Source: [Actinomadura] parvosata subsp. kistnae (GTDB lineage Bacteria; Actinomycetota; Actinomycetes; Streptosporangiales; Streptosporangiaceae). Taken from it: a stretch of DNA of 64,000 nucleotides. Position 1 is the stretch's first letter. Each line of letters starts with the position of its first letter. The translations under genes were made by a program, and so were the position numbers. This document shows, one piece after another, positions 54,469 through 62,837 of this stretch. The notes beneath the pieces were generated by a model. The model searched no databases, had not been told where the DNA came from, and worked only from the letters and a program-made list of their open reading frames with translations. The stretch is taken from assembly GCF_900323885.1 (NCBI RefSeq), contig NZ_OOHJ01000018.1:4389001-4453000 (forward strand). Direction: 5' to 3'.

Positions 54469-55078
54469 GCCGCTGGATCGGAAATCCGGGAAGCCCAAGC
54501 CGCCGCGCAAAAGGCTCTCGATATACTGTGAAGGCAGGGTCACGGAGAAAATCTACTTCTGCGGCCTCAGATCCACCCTGCGGGCGGCGAACGTCGATGT
54601 TCGCGTCGTGCCCACGAAGGGAAACTCGCATTCGATCGTCCGCTATGCGATCAATGACACGGGTCTGGCGCGCAGGAGCGATATCGACTTCCAGCGCGGG
54701 GATCAGGTCTGGTGCGTCTTCGACGTGGAGGCTCCGCAGTGCCACCCGGGCATTGAGGAGGCCGAGAAGCTGGCTTCCAAGTATGGGATCAAGCTCGCGG
54801 TGTCGAACCCGTGCTTCGAGCTCTGGCTGCTCCTGCATTTTCAGGAGCAGCGGGCCTATCTCACCACGGCGAACGCCTGCACGAAGTTAGCAGTGCACCT
54901 TCCTGACTACAACAAACGGATCAGCTTCGATGCGTTCGCGGAGCTGTATTCAGGTGGCCGGTCGCGCGCCGTGGACCTTGGGGCGAAGTTCGGCGAGGCC
55001 GCGAATCTGGTCGAGAGAAATCCCTGGTCTTCAGTCTGGGTGCTTGTGGACCACATCAAGAGCTTCAGCAACGAATGA
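54452..55078 (+). CDS. RloB/AbiLii-like TOPRIM nuclease-type protein
   Basis: A 208-residue RloB-family protein. Its TOPRIM-like core has Glu27 in IYCEGRVTE and Asp91/Glu93 in VFDVEAP, where a second Asp is more usual. SNPCFELWLLLHF (about 118-130) is the RloB hallmark. It probably cleaves nucleic acid when released by its ATPase partner. ATG 54452 overlaps the ATPase gene by 17 bases; a GTG at 54440 is possible. GC is clearly below the window average. Confidence 0.82.
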   Translation: MPRGNRPLDRKSGKPKPPRKRLSIYCEGRVTEKIYFCGLRSTLRAANVDVRVVPTKGNSHSIVRYAINDTGLARRSDIDFQRGDQVWCVFDVEAPQCHPGIEEAEKLASKYGIKLAVSNPCFELWLLLHFQEQRAYLTTANACTKLAVHLPDYNKRISFDAFAELYSGGRSRAVDLGAKFGEAANLVERNPWSSVWVLVDHIKSFSNE

Positions 55079-55202
55079 GCATCACGTACAAGATCTTTAT
55101 ATGTAAGCGCTGAGCCGACCAGGCTCTCGGCGGCTCGGTCACGATGTGGGCCGCAGTCGCCGTCAGGTGGACGGGAGGAGCGCGCATGCGAAGATCTCAG
55201 GC

Positions 55203-55805
55203 ATGCCGACCGATCTACGCGCCCGGTGGAATCACAACACGCACTACCACCACCTGGCCCTGGAGGCCGTCGCGCCCGCCGCGCGGACGGCTCTGGACGT
55301 CGGGACAGGCGATGGGCTGCTGGCGACGGCGCTACGGGAGCTGGTGCCGCACGTGACCGCCATCGATCTGGATCCCGAAGTCCTGGACCGGGCTCGCGCG
55401 ACGGGAGCGGACGTGGACTGGGTCGTGGGTGATGTGATGAGCAGCCCGTTGCCGGAGGGGCATTTCGACGTCGTCACGTCCATCGCCACCGTGCATCACC
55501 TGCCCGACCTGGGCGCCGCACTGGCGAGGCTGGCGTCGCTCACGGCGCCGGGCGGGGCGCTGGTCGTGATCGGTTGCGCCAGGAACGGGCATCCGCGCGA
55601 CTACCTGATGGACCTTGCCGGGATCGTCCAGCATCAGGTGCTCTCACGCACCCGCGGCTACTGGAACCACACGGCACCCGTGCAGATGACCTTTCCCCAC
55701 ACCTACGCCCAGGTGAAGCAGGTGGCTTCCGCTGTTCTGCCAGGGATGCGGTGGCGCCGGCTACCGCTCTTCCGGTACGCCGTCGTCTGGCGCAAGACCG
55801 GCTGA
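55203..55805 (+). CDS. Class I SAM-dependent methyltransferase
   Basis: A 200-residue methyltransferase. Motif I is ALDVGTGDGLL, the ribose-binding Asp is in AIDLDPE, and motif IV is FDVVTSIATVHHLPD. The ATG at 55203 is chosen because the fold starts there; an upstream in-frame GTG would add 19 unlikely residues. The 124 bases before it contain an AT-rich patch (TTTATATGTAAG) that may hold the promoter. Acceptor substrate unknown. Confidence 0.85.
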   Translation: MPTDLRARWNHNTHYHHLALEAVAPAARTALDVGTGDGLLATALRELVPHVTAIDLDPEVLDRARATGADVDWVVGDVMSSPLPEGHFDVVTSIATVHHLPDLGAALARLASLTAPGGALVVIGCARNGHPRDYLMDLAGIVQHQVLSRTRGYWNHTAPVQMTFPHTYAQVKQVASAVLPGMRWRRLPLFRYAVVWRKTG

Positions 55806-55904
55806 CCTGCTGTGTCGCGAGATCGCCGGCGCGCGCGTCCTCACCGCGTAACCGTCGTCGCCGTTCTCCCGTCGTTCCCTGGCCGCCTCGGAGACGATGA
55901 GGAG

Positions 55905-56513
55905 ATGACGGAGAACCGATCCGCGCAGTCGCCGTCGGGTGGAGGGGCGAGATCGCGTACGAACTGGACGGCAGTGAGCGCCCTGGCCGGGACGCTCGCC
56001 GCCGTGATCGCGCTGGTCGCCTACCTGAGGCCGCCGCCCGCACCCGCGCAGCCCCCGCCCTCGCACTCGGCCGACGTGGTGGAGTCGACCCCGGCCGCCA
56101 CACAGCCACCCGCTACGGAGCCGAGCACCAGCCCGACCCCGACGGCGGAGCCCAGTACGGCCGAGCCGCCTGCCGTGCGGCCCACGCAAGAGGCCGGGGG
56201 CAGTGCCGCGCCGTTGTCAGCGGTCCGGCCCGGCGGTTGTGACGATGCGGCCGCGGCGCTGGCCGCGTACCGGCGGAATGCCGGGAGCGCCCGCAGCACC
56301 CAGGCGGCGGCGGCTCATCAGGCCTACCTCGACCTGATGGGGGCGGTCCTCGACGCGCAGGGAGTGGTGGGGCAGAAGATCAGCCGGCTGGCCGCCGAGT
56401 TCCAGGAGCTGTACTTCCGGCTCAGCGGCATGAACGGCGGCGATCCGAACCAGGTGATCACGGACATCAACGCGGATATGGCGGACCTCGGCACGCTGTG
56501 CCAGCCGGCCTGA
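55905..56513 (+). CDS. Membrane-anchored Pro/Thr-rich protein of unknown function
   Basis: A 202-residue protein. One membrane helix (about residues 22-41) is followed by a ~70-residue Pro/Ser/Thr/Glu-rich linker, then a helical domain (about 110-200) with Cys at its start and end (GGCDDAAAAL, GTLCQPA) that could form a disulfide outside the membrane. GAGGAG precedes the ATG. No family was recognised. The stretch 55806-55904 before it holds no gene. Confidence 0.65.
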   Translation: MTENRSAQSPSGGGARSRTNWTAVSALAGTLAAVIALVAYLRPPPAPAQPPPSHSADVVESTPAATQPPATEPSTSPTPTAEPSTAEPPAVRPTQEAGGSAAPLSAVRPGGCDDAAAALAAYRRNAGSARSTQAAAAHQAYLDLMGAVLDAQGVVGQKISRLAAEFQELYFRLSGMNGGDPNQVITDINADMADLGTLCQPA

Positions 56514-56610
56514 CGGGTGTGCTCCTCGGCCCGTCACCGGCGACACCCGGTCGCCGGTCGGGAGGCGTGACCTGCCGCGCCGTCCCGCCGCAGGGCGCTA
56601 GTCTGCCGCC

Positions 56611-57309
56611 ATGGATCTGAAAGAGCAGGTACGCGAGCTGCGCCTGCAGGGCAAGTCCCCCAAGGAGATCGCCCGCGCGCTCAAGGTCTCGCCGTCGGTG
56701 GTGGCGCCGATCGTCCGGGCGATCGCCGCCGAGACGGCTGAGGCCGCCGAGGCGCAGGGGCCGGGGGAGGCCGAGGTGGTCGGGTGCTGGATCAACGTGG
56801 GGTGGAGCGAGGGGCTCGGCCTCGATCCGGCGCGCGGCTGGGTGGACGAGGCGCCGAATTCCGGGGTGGGCGGCATGGTGTCCGTGCTCGTCGCCCGGCG
56901 GCACACGTGGGACCGGCTGTCCGTGTGCGGGTACCTGGCCGATGTCTACTGCCTGGGCGTCAAGAGCGTGATCGGTCCCGACGTGCTCGACGACCGTGAC
57001 CTGGTGCGGTTCCGCGAGTACTTCTTCGGCGAGTACCCGGGCTGGCAGGAGGCGCCGATCGAGCTGGCCAGGCACCTGGTGTTCGGGTCGGTGGACTACG
57101 CGCGCAAGCTCGGGTTCGAGCCGCACGACCTGTTCGCGCTCGGCTCCGACCTGCTCGGCAAGTGGGAGGAGGAGTCGGCGGTCACGTTCGGCCGCGACGG
57201 GAAGCCGTTCTACGTGGAGGGGCCGGAGGACGACCCCGCCCGGGTGGTGCGGACGCTGCGGCGGACGCTGTCGGACGACGAGTTCGGGTACGTCACCGCA
57301 GGCCAGTGA
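56611..57309 (+). CDS. Helix-turn-helix protein of unknown function
   Basis: A 232-residue protein. Residues ~1-40 form a resolvase/Hin-like helix-turn-helix (EQVRELRLQGKSPKEIARALKVSPSVV). The rest is a cytoplasmic domain with FREYFFGEYPGWQEAPIELARHLVFGSVDYARKLGF, a block often seen in uncharacterised actinobacterial proteins. It converges with alkB, overlapping by 17 bases at the 3' ends. Function unknown. Confidence 0.7.
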   Translation: MDLKEQVRELRLQGKSPKEIARALKVSPSVVAPIVRAIAAETAEAAEAQGPGEAEVVGCWINVGWSEGLGLDPARGWVDEAPNSGVGGMVSVLVARRHTWDRLSVCGYLADVYCLGVKSVIGPDVLDDRDLVRFREYFFGEYPGWQEAPIELARHLVFGSVDYARKLGFEPHDLFALGSDLLGKWEEESAVTFGRDGKPFYVEGPEDDPARVVRTLRRTLSDDEFGYVTAGQ

Positions 57310-57931
57310 CCCGCAGGGTGAGGTTGAGCCGGCCGGAGGTCAGCCCGGTGGCGGGGTCGCCGGTGCCCGGGTAGACCTTCGGCACGCCGTGGTAGGCGAA
57401 GCGCGACGGCCCGCCGAACACGAACAGGTCGCCCGAGGCGAGCCGCACGTCGGTGTACGGCCGGCCGCGCGTCTCGGTGTTGCCGAAGCGGAACAGGCAC
57501 GTGTCGCCGATGCTCAACGACACCACAGGGGCGTCGGAACGCTCGTCCTTGTCCTGGTGCATGCCCATCTTGGCCTGGCCGTCGTAGAAGTTGATCAGAG
57601 CGGTGTCGGGTTCGTACGGGACGTCGCGCCCGTAGGCGTCGGCCAGGGCGCGCCGGCCGAGGTCGGCCAGCCAGCCGGGGAAGGCGGCCACCTGGCGGCC
57701 GTTCACGTCGTGCGCGACGCGCGTGTACGCGTACGGCCGCCAGTGCCAGCCCAGGCACACCGTCTGCACCGACATGACGCCGCCGCTCGGCAGCACGGTG
57801 TGCCGCATCGGCACCGGGCCGCGCGCCCATTCCCGGCATTCCTGGACGAGGTGGCGTTGCTCGTCGAGCGTCAGCCAGCCGGGCACGTGGACCGCGCCGG
57901 GCGCGATCTCCCTCATGGGTAGCGGGATCAC
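57293..57931 (-). CDS. alkB: AlkB-type DNA/RNA demethylase
   Basis: A 212-residue 2-oxoglutarate/Fe(II) dioxygenase that oxidatively removes alkyl groups from 1-methyladenine and 3-methylcytosine. Iron ligands are His125 and Asp127 (MHQDKDE) and His181 (FAYHGV); Arg201 and Arg207 (RLNLTLR) bind 2-oxoglutarate. INFYDG is the AlkB substrate motif. GTG at 57931 has AGGAG 9 bases upstream and overlaps the preceding gene by four bases. Last gene of an alkylation-repair operon. Confidence 0.93.
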   Translation of the reverse strand: MIPLPMREIAPGAVHVPGWLTLDEQRHLVQECREWARGPVPMRHTVLPSGGVMSVQTVCLGWHWRPYAYTRVAHDVNGRQVAAFPGWLADLGRRALADAYGRDVPYEPDTALINFYDGQAKMGMHQDKDERSDAPVVSLSIGDTCLFRFGNTETRGRPYTDVRLASGDLFVFGGPSRFAYHGVPKVYPGTGDPATGLTSGRLNLTLRVTGLR

Positions 57932-58425
57932 GATCGCTGCTCCTGAGGTGACTCCGCGCGACTGTCCTGGCAGGTCACGCTACTTTCCCGAAATATCAGG
58001 TTACGTCCGATGCGCCACACCGTCCCGTCCCGGCCGGCGCCCCGCATCCCCTCCAGTGTCCCAGGCGGCGCGATCGCCACGGCCGCCGCCGTCCCCGCGA
58101 ACCCGTACGTACGGCCGGGATCCCAGCCCGTGCTGCGCCGCAGCCGCTCGCTCATCCCGGCCCACCCGCGTGCCTCGCCCGCCACCACCCACGCGTCCGG
58201 CTCGCCCGCCGTGAACCGCCTGGCCTGCCGCAACCAGGACGCCGCCACCTCCGGCCAGCCGACCACCGCCAGCACCGTCCCGTCCCACGCCCGCGCGAAC
58301 GCCTCGGCGGCGGGCGCGGCCTCCCGCCCGTGCCCGATCACGACGGTACGGGCCCGTTGCGCCCGGACGAGCGCGACCACCGTCTCCAGCTCGCGAGCCG
58401 TGACCCCCGTCATGCGAGGGCTCAC
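57928..58425 (-). CDS. Unknown protein within the alkylation-repair operon
   Basis: A 165-residue alpha/beta protein (RTVVIGHGREAAPAAEAFARAW, GTVLAVVGWPEVAASWL, DAWVVAGEARGW) with alternating hydrophobic strands, like a small Rossmann-type or binding domain. Not recognised. GTG 58425 overlaps the oxygenase stop by four bases and its own stop overlaps the alkB start by four, so it is tightly co-translated with two DNA-repair dioxygenases. ATG 58413 is an alternative start. Confidence 0.7.
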   Translation of the reverse strand: MSPRMTGVTARELETVVALVRAQRARTVVIGHGREAAPAAEAFARAWDGTVLAVVGWPEVAASWLRQARRFTAGEPDAWVVAGEARGWAGMSERLRRSTGWDPGRTYGFAGTAAAVAIAPPGTLEGMRGAGRDGTVWRIGRNLIFRESSVTCQDSRAESPQEQRS

Positions 58426-59108
58426 TTCGCGTCGTGGAGGACGAGGCCGAGCGTGTGCCGCAGCCCCGAGCGTACGGTGCTGACGCCGTGCCGCACCGGC
58501 GCGGCCGACCAGCCGCGCGACGACCGCACGGGCCGGTCGCGGGTCGTGAAGATCAGCCCGTGGCCCTGCGGCAGCAACGTCACCGTCCCCCGCGACTGCG
58601 CCCGCGGCCGCTGCTCCACCAGCAGGAACTCGCCCCCGGTGTAGTCCTCGCCCGGCCGGTCCAGCCCGATCACCACCTGCAGCGGGAACACCAGATCCCC
58701 GTACAGGTCGCGGTGCAACGCGTTCCAGTCATTCTCCCGGTAGCGGAGCAGGATCGGTGTCGGGCGGGTCTGGCCGGCGCGGTGGCACATGTCCAGCCAC
58801 TCGCCGAAGTCGTCCGGCCAGGGGGCGGGCTGCCCGAGGCGGGCCGCCCAGTCCCTGGCGATCGGCAGCAACGGGGGGTAGAACTCGGCGCGCAGCCGCT
58901 GCACCAGGGGCGGCAGCGGGTGGTCGAAGTAGCGGTACTGGCCGGCGCCGAAGCGGTAGCGCTCCATGTCGATGGTGGCGCGGAAGAACGCGGTCTCGTC
59001 GTACAGACCGGAGATCTCCTCGCACTCCTCCCGCGTGAGGAGGGGCGGCGTCAGCGCGCACCCGTAGGCGTCCAGCTCGGCCGCGAGCTTGTTCCAGTCG
59101 GCGTTCAC
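58422..59108 (-). CDS. 2OG-Fe(II) oxygenase, Oxygenase-NA (PF09859)-like
   Basis: A 228-residue dioxygenase. Iron ligands are His132 and Asp134 (LHRDLYGD) and His207 (VRHGVS); the 2-oxoglutarate Arg is Arg217. The family (PF09859/DUF2086) is annotated as acting on alkylated DNA, which fits its place between ogt and alkB. GTG at 59108 overlaps the ogt stop by four bases. Confidence 0.85.
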   Translation of the reverse strand: MNADWNKLAAELDAYGCALTPPLLTREECEEISGLYDETAFFRATIDMERYRFGAGQYRYFDHPLPPLVQRLRAEFYPPLLPIARDWAARLGQPAPWPDDFGEWLDMCHRAGQTRPTPILLRYRENDWNALHRDLYGDLVFPLQVVIGLDRPGEDYTGGEFLLVEQRPRAQSRGTVTLLPQGHGLIFTTRDRPVRSSRGWSAAPVRHGVSTVRSGLRHTLGLVLHDAK

Positions 59109-59596
59109 AGCGTGCTCCAGAGCTGGGGCTGCAGGACGCCTTCGAGCGTGAGCAGCGCGCGCTTGCGTTCCAGGCCGGCCGCGTAGCCCGTCAGGGCGCC
59201 GTCGGCGGCGACGACGCGGTGGCAGGGGAGCAGGACGAGCAGCGGGTTCGCGCCGACGGCCGCACCGACCGCGCGGATCCGGTCGGCGGGCGCGCCGATG
59301 CGGGCGGCGAGCGCGCCGTAGCTGGTCGTCGTCCCGTACGGGAGCCCGGCCAGCTCCGTCCACACCCGTTCCTGGAACGTGCTGCCGCGCGGCCGGAGCG
59401 GCAGGTCGAAGGCGGTGCGCTCGCCCGCGAAGTACTCGCCGAGCTGCCGCGCCGCCTCCGCGAACTTGAGGTCGTCGCGCCGCAGGCCCGCCGTGTGCGG
59501 GGCAGCCGGGGCGAACGACAGGCGGGTCAGCGCCGTGCCGTCCCCCACGAGCAGGATCTCGCCCAGCGGGCTGTCGATCGTGGTGTAGATGTCCAT
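59105..59596 (-). CDS. ogt: Methylated-DNA-protein cysteine methyltransferase
   Basis: A 163-residue suicide alkyltransferase that removes O6-alkyl groups from guanine. The active site is PCHRV with acceptor Cys125, followed by the GYAAGLERK wing; the N-terminal ribonuclease-like domain starts YTTIDSPLG. First gene of a four-gene operon with two DNA-repair dioxygenases. No Ada-type sensor domain is attached. Confidence 0.93.
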   Translation of the reverse strand: MDIYTTIDSPLGEILLVGDGTALTRLSFAPAAPHTAGLRRDDLKFAEAARQLGEYFAGERTAFDLPLRPRGSTFQERVWTELAGLPYGTTTSYGALAARIGAPADRIRAVGAAVGANPLLVLLPCHRVVAADGALTGYAAGLERKRALLTLEGVLQPQLWSTL

Positions 59597-59708
59597 ACTT
59601 GTACGAACACCAGCGGCCCCGTCCGAGGTCGGCGGTTTTCGGACGTCGTGGCACCCGTTCTCGTGCCGTCATAGGCTCACTTCGTCGTCGAGCAAGGAGT
59701 GAGAGAGC

Positions 59709-60521
59709 ATGGCCGAGTCGCGCGAGCGTACCTTCACCGGCACGAGGGGCCGCAACACGGCCCGCGAGTGGCCCCATGAGCAGCCCCGATACCTCGCGAT
59801 CCTGGTCCACGGCTACGGCGAGCACATCGGCCGCTACGAGCACGTCGCCGACCGGCTCGTCCGGCACGGCGCCGCCGTGTACGGCCTCGACCACGTGGGG
59901 CACGGCAAGTCCGAGGGCGACCGGGCACTCGTCGAGGACTTCGAGGACGTCGTCACCGACGTGCACGCCGTTGAGGAGCACGCCAGGGCCGAGCACCCCG
60001 GCGTGCCCGTCGTGCTGATCGGCCACTCCATGGGCGGCATGATCGCCGCCCGCTACGCCCAGCGGTACGGGTCAGGGCTGACCGCGCTCGTCCTGTCCGG
60101 GCCGGTGATCGGGGAGTGGGGGGCCGTGCCGGCGCTGCTGGCGTTCGAGGAGCCGCCGGACGTGCCGATCGACCCGAGCACGCTCTCCCGCGACCCCTCC
60201 GTGGGCGCCGCGTACGCCGCCGACCCGCTCGTGTGGCACGGGCCGTTCAAGCGGGCGACGCTGGAATCGTTCGCGGCGACGCTCGAGACGATCGCCAAGG
60301 GCGGCACGTTCGGCGCGCTGCCCACCCTGTGGGTGCACGGGGACGACGACCAGCTCGTGCCGCTCGCCGGCAGCCGCGCCGGCATCGAGGCCGTCAAGGG
60401 GAGCGACCTGACGGAGCGGATCTATCCGGGGGCCCGGCACGAGGTGTTCAACGAGATCAACAAGGACGAGGTGCTGGACGACGTCACGTCCTTCATCGAC
60501 CGCGCCCTGCCCGGTGCGTGA
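59709..60521 (+). CDS. Monoacylglycerol-lipase-like alpha/beta hydrolase
   Basis: A 270-residue serine hydrolase. The nucleophile elbow is GHSMGG; HGYGEHIGRY forms the oxyanion region, and VHGDDDQLVP supplies the acid and GARHEVFNE the His. This pattern is typical of monoglyceride lipases (Hydrolase_4). No signal peptide, so it acts on intracellular lipid. GGAGTGAGAGAG precedes the ATG. It is divergent from the repair operon. Confidence 0.9.
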   Translation: MAESRERTFTGTRGRNTAREWPHEQPRYLAILVHGYGEHIGRYEHVADRLVRHGAAVYGLDHVGHGKSEGDRALVEDFEDVVTDVHAVEEHARAEHPGVPVVLIGHSMGGMIAARYAQRYGSGLTALVLSGPVIGEWGAVPALLAFEEPPDVPIDPSTLSRDPSVGAAYAADPLVWHGPFKRATLESFAATLETIAKGGTFGALPTLWVHGDDDQLVPLAGSRAGIEAVKGSDLTERIYPGARHEVFNEINKDEVLDDVTSFIDRALPGA

Positions 60522-60528
60522 CTGTCGG

Positions 60529-61029
60529 CTAGTGGACGGGTAGCCAGACGTGCCCCGAACCTCGGTCGCGGGACAGCTCGACCTTCCAGCACCCCCGCTT
60601 CGGGAACACGAACCCCGTGCCCCACTCCTGCCCGGGCCGCCGCCAGGTCGAGCTCCCATGCTCCTCCGGCCCCCACACCGGCCTGGCGAGCGTCCCGTCC
60701 GGGTGGACCGCCCGGGCGCGCAGCGGGCCCTCCCCGGTCATCCGCCACACGATCTTGACCTCGTCGCCCGCGCTGAGGGGGGTGGCCTTCACGAACAGCA
60801 ACCCCCACAGCTCGGCGTCCCGCGCCGTCCCCCGCACCTCGGGGAAGCCCTCTCCCTCCAACACCGGCGTGCCGTGACAGCCGGCGCCGGTAGCGGTCGG
60901 GCGCGGGCTGGCCTCGCCGCTCGGGCTCGCTTTGACGTCCGTACGTGAGCCCGCCCCCGCGCCCGAGGCACACCCACTGGCCACCATCACCACGACAACC
61001 ACCCCGGCACAAACCTTCATCAACCGCAT
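60529..61029 (-). CDS. Putative lipoprotein of unknown function
   Basis: A 166-residue protein with signal sequence and lipobox ASGC (Cys about 20), a Ser/Pro/Thr linker, then a compact beta-rich domain with two Cys (GAGCHGTPVL, KRGCWKVELS). GAGGAGG lies 5 bases before the ATG. It converges with the lipase gene and follows the CocE-type hydrolase gene on the same strand with a 49-base gap. No function recognised. Confidence 0.75.
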   Translation of the reverse strand: MRLMKVCAGVVVVVMVASGCASGAGAGSRTDVKASPSGEASPRPTATGAGCHGTPVLEGEGFPEVRGTARDAELWGLLFVKATPLSAGDEVKIVWRMTGEGPLRARAVHPDGTLARPVWGPEEHGSSTWRRPGQEWGTGFVFPKRGCWKVELSRDRGSGHVWLPVH

Positions 61030-61078
61030 CGAACCTCCTCGCCTTCACTACCGGGGCGGCGAGAGAAAGGTTCCGACC

Positions 61079-62707
61079 CTACCGCCCCCCGAACACGGGC
61101 AGCGTGAGCGACGACGGATGCGTCCCGTCATGGAAGATCTCGAACCGCGTGGCCCGGGTCCGCACCGCCTCCGCCACCGGCTCGCCCGTCCCGTGGTTGC
61201 GGGCGAACCGCGGGAACGCGCCGCCCGCCACCTGCACCCGCAGCCGGTGCCCGCGCCGGAACCGGTACCCGGTCGGATGCAGCTCCACCTCCGCCTTCAC
61301 CACGCCCTCGCTCCCGGCGGGCAGCCGCACGATGCCGTCCGTGACGTTGCGCGACACGCCGGACGCGTCCACGTCGCACAGCCGGACGAACACGTCGGCG
61401 TGCCCCGTGTCGGTCCGCACGTACACGGTGGCCGAGACCGGGCCGATCAGGTCGAGGTCGCGGGGGAGCGGCCCGCCGGTGTAGACGAGCACGTCGGGGC
61501 GGGCCTCGATGGGACGGTTGTCGCGCTGCTTGCCCTGCCGCATGTCCAGGAGCGGCCCGCCGACGGTGCGGGTGGGATGTGCCGGATCGTAGGTGAACGT
61601 GTCGGGGGCGCTCTCGCCGGGCGCGCTCCAGCCGAGCCTGCCGTACGAGAGCAGGTGCAGCGGCGTCGGCACCGACTGCGGGGGCGGCCACCGCTCGAAG
61701 TCCAGCCAGCGGCCGGCCCGCTGCAGGTAGAGCCGCACGGGTGAGCGCTGCAGCTGGGCGGTGTCGCCGAGCAGGTGCGCCGACAACCACGACACCTCCT
61801 CCGCCAGGAACGCCCGCAACGCCCCCAGGTCGTGCCCCCACGGCCCGATCAGGATCCTGCTGCGCCGCCCGGCCTCGCGCAGCGCGGCGTAGTCGCGGAG
61901 CTGGGCGGGCAGGAGCAGGTCCCACCAGCCGGTGACCATGCTGGTCGGCGTCGTCATCTTGACCGCCGCCGCGCTGTTGTCGACGTCCGTCCAGAACGGG
62001 TCGCCCGCGCCGGAGTGCGCCGCCGCCTCCCGCAGGAACGGCACCTCCTTGCCGATCGCGGCCACGTCCGACCTGCCGAGCGGGACGTGCGCCATCGCCC
62101 GCCGCAACCGCCGCTCCCCGCGCGGGCCGGGCAGCATCCCGCCCAGCCGCGCCTCCTCCTGCGTGCCGATGAGCGCCGCCCACGTCAGCAGGTTGTGCAG
62201 CGCGAACACGCCGCCCGGATAGAACGTCGTCCTGAACTCGCTGGCCGTCACCCCCAGACACATGGCCTCCAGCGGCGGATCCAGGTAAGGCCCCACCGCC
62301 CACTGCGTGAACCCCAGGTAACTCGCCCCGGTCATCGCCAGCCGCCCGTCACACCACGGCTGCTCCCGCAACCACGCCGCCGTGGCCAGGCCGTCCTCCT
62401 TCTCCTGGTGGAAGGCCGAGAACCGGCCTCCCGACCCGAACGTGCCCCGGGCGTTCTGCACCACGACCTGCATGCCGCGCCGCGCCAGCACCCGCGCCGT
62501 CCCCTTGGCGTCGAGCTTGTGCTTGCCGTACGGCGTGCGCACCAGCACCACCGGCAACGGCTCCGACCCGCGCGGCCGGTAACGGTCGGCCCGCAACACG
62601 ACCCCGTCCGGCATCGGAACGCGCAGGTCATGGACCACTTCGATGTCCCGAACGGTGGCCTCGGGCAGGCCGAGAAGTCGATCGATCAGTCTGCTGAGCA
62701 TCCCCAT
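61079..62707 (-). CDS. CocE/NonD-family hydrolase
   Basis: A 542-residue X-Pro dipeptidyl-peptidase/cocaine-esterase-type hydrolase. The fold starts VPMPDGVVLRADRYRP. The nucleophile is in MTGASYLGFTQW, the acid probably in GWWDLLLP, and the His in GPWGHD. The C-terminal ~200 residues are the jelly-roll domain. ATG 62707 is chosen because AAAGGA lies 7 bases upstream; an upstream in-frame extension lacks family character. It cleaves an ester or amide of unknown identity. Confidence 0.9.
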   Translation of the reverse strand: MGMLSRLIDRLLGLPEATVRDIEVVHDLRVPMPDGVVLRADRYRPRGSEPLPVVLVRTPYGKHKLDAKGTARVLARRGMQVVVQNARGTFGSGGRFSAFHQEKEDGLATAAWLREQPWCDGRLAMTGASYLGFTQWAVGPYLDPPLEAMCLGVTASEFRTTFYPGGVFALHNLLTWAALIGTQEEARLGGMLPGPRGERRLRRAMAHVPLGRSDVAAIGKEVPFLREAAAHSGAGDPFWTDVDNSAAAVKMTTPTSMVTGWWDLLLPAQLRDYAALREAGRRSRILIGPWGHDLGALRAFLAEEVSWLSAHLLGDTAQLQRSPVRLYLQRAGRWLDFERWPPPQSVPTPLHLLSYGRLGWSAPGESAPDTFTYDPAHPTRTVGGPLLDMRQGKQRDNRPIEARPDVLVYTGGPLPRDLDLIGPVSATVYVRTDTGHADVFVRLCDVDASGVSRNVTDGIVRLPAGSEGVVKAEVELHPTGYRFRRGHRLRVQVAGGAFPRFARNHGTGEPVAEAVRTRATRFEIFHDGTHPSSLTLPVFGGR

Positions 62708-62837
62708 GGCAGATCCTTTCGCTCCGCCCCAGAGTACGGCCCGCCTCCCGGCACGAAGAGGATCGTCCCCGCCCCGTTCGCCGGCGGACGCGATGACTTT
62801 TCCCCCACCCCCGGGTCTGCACTTGTGAGGAGGCGAC

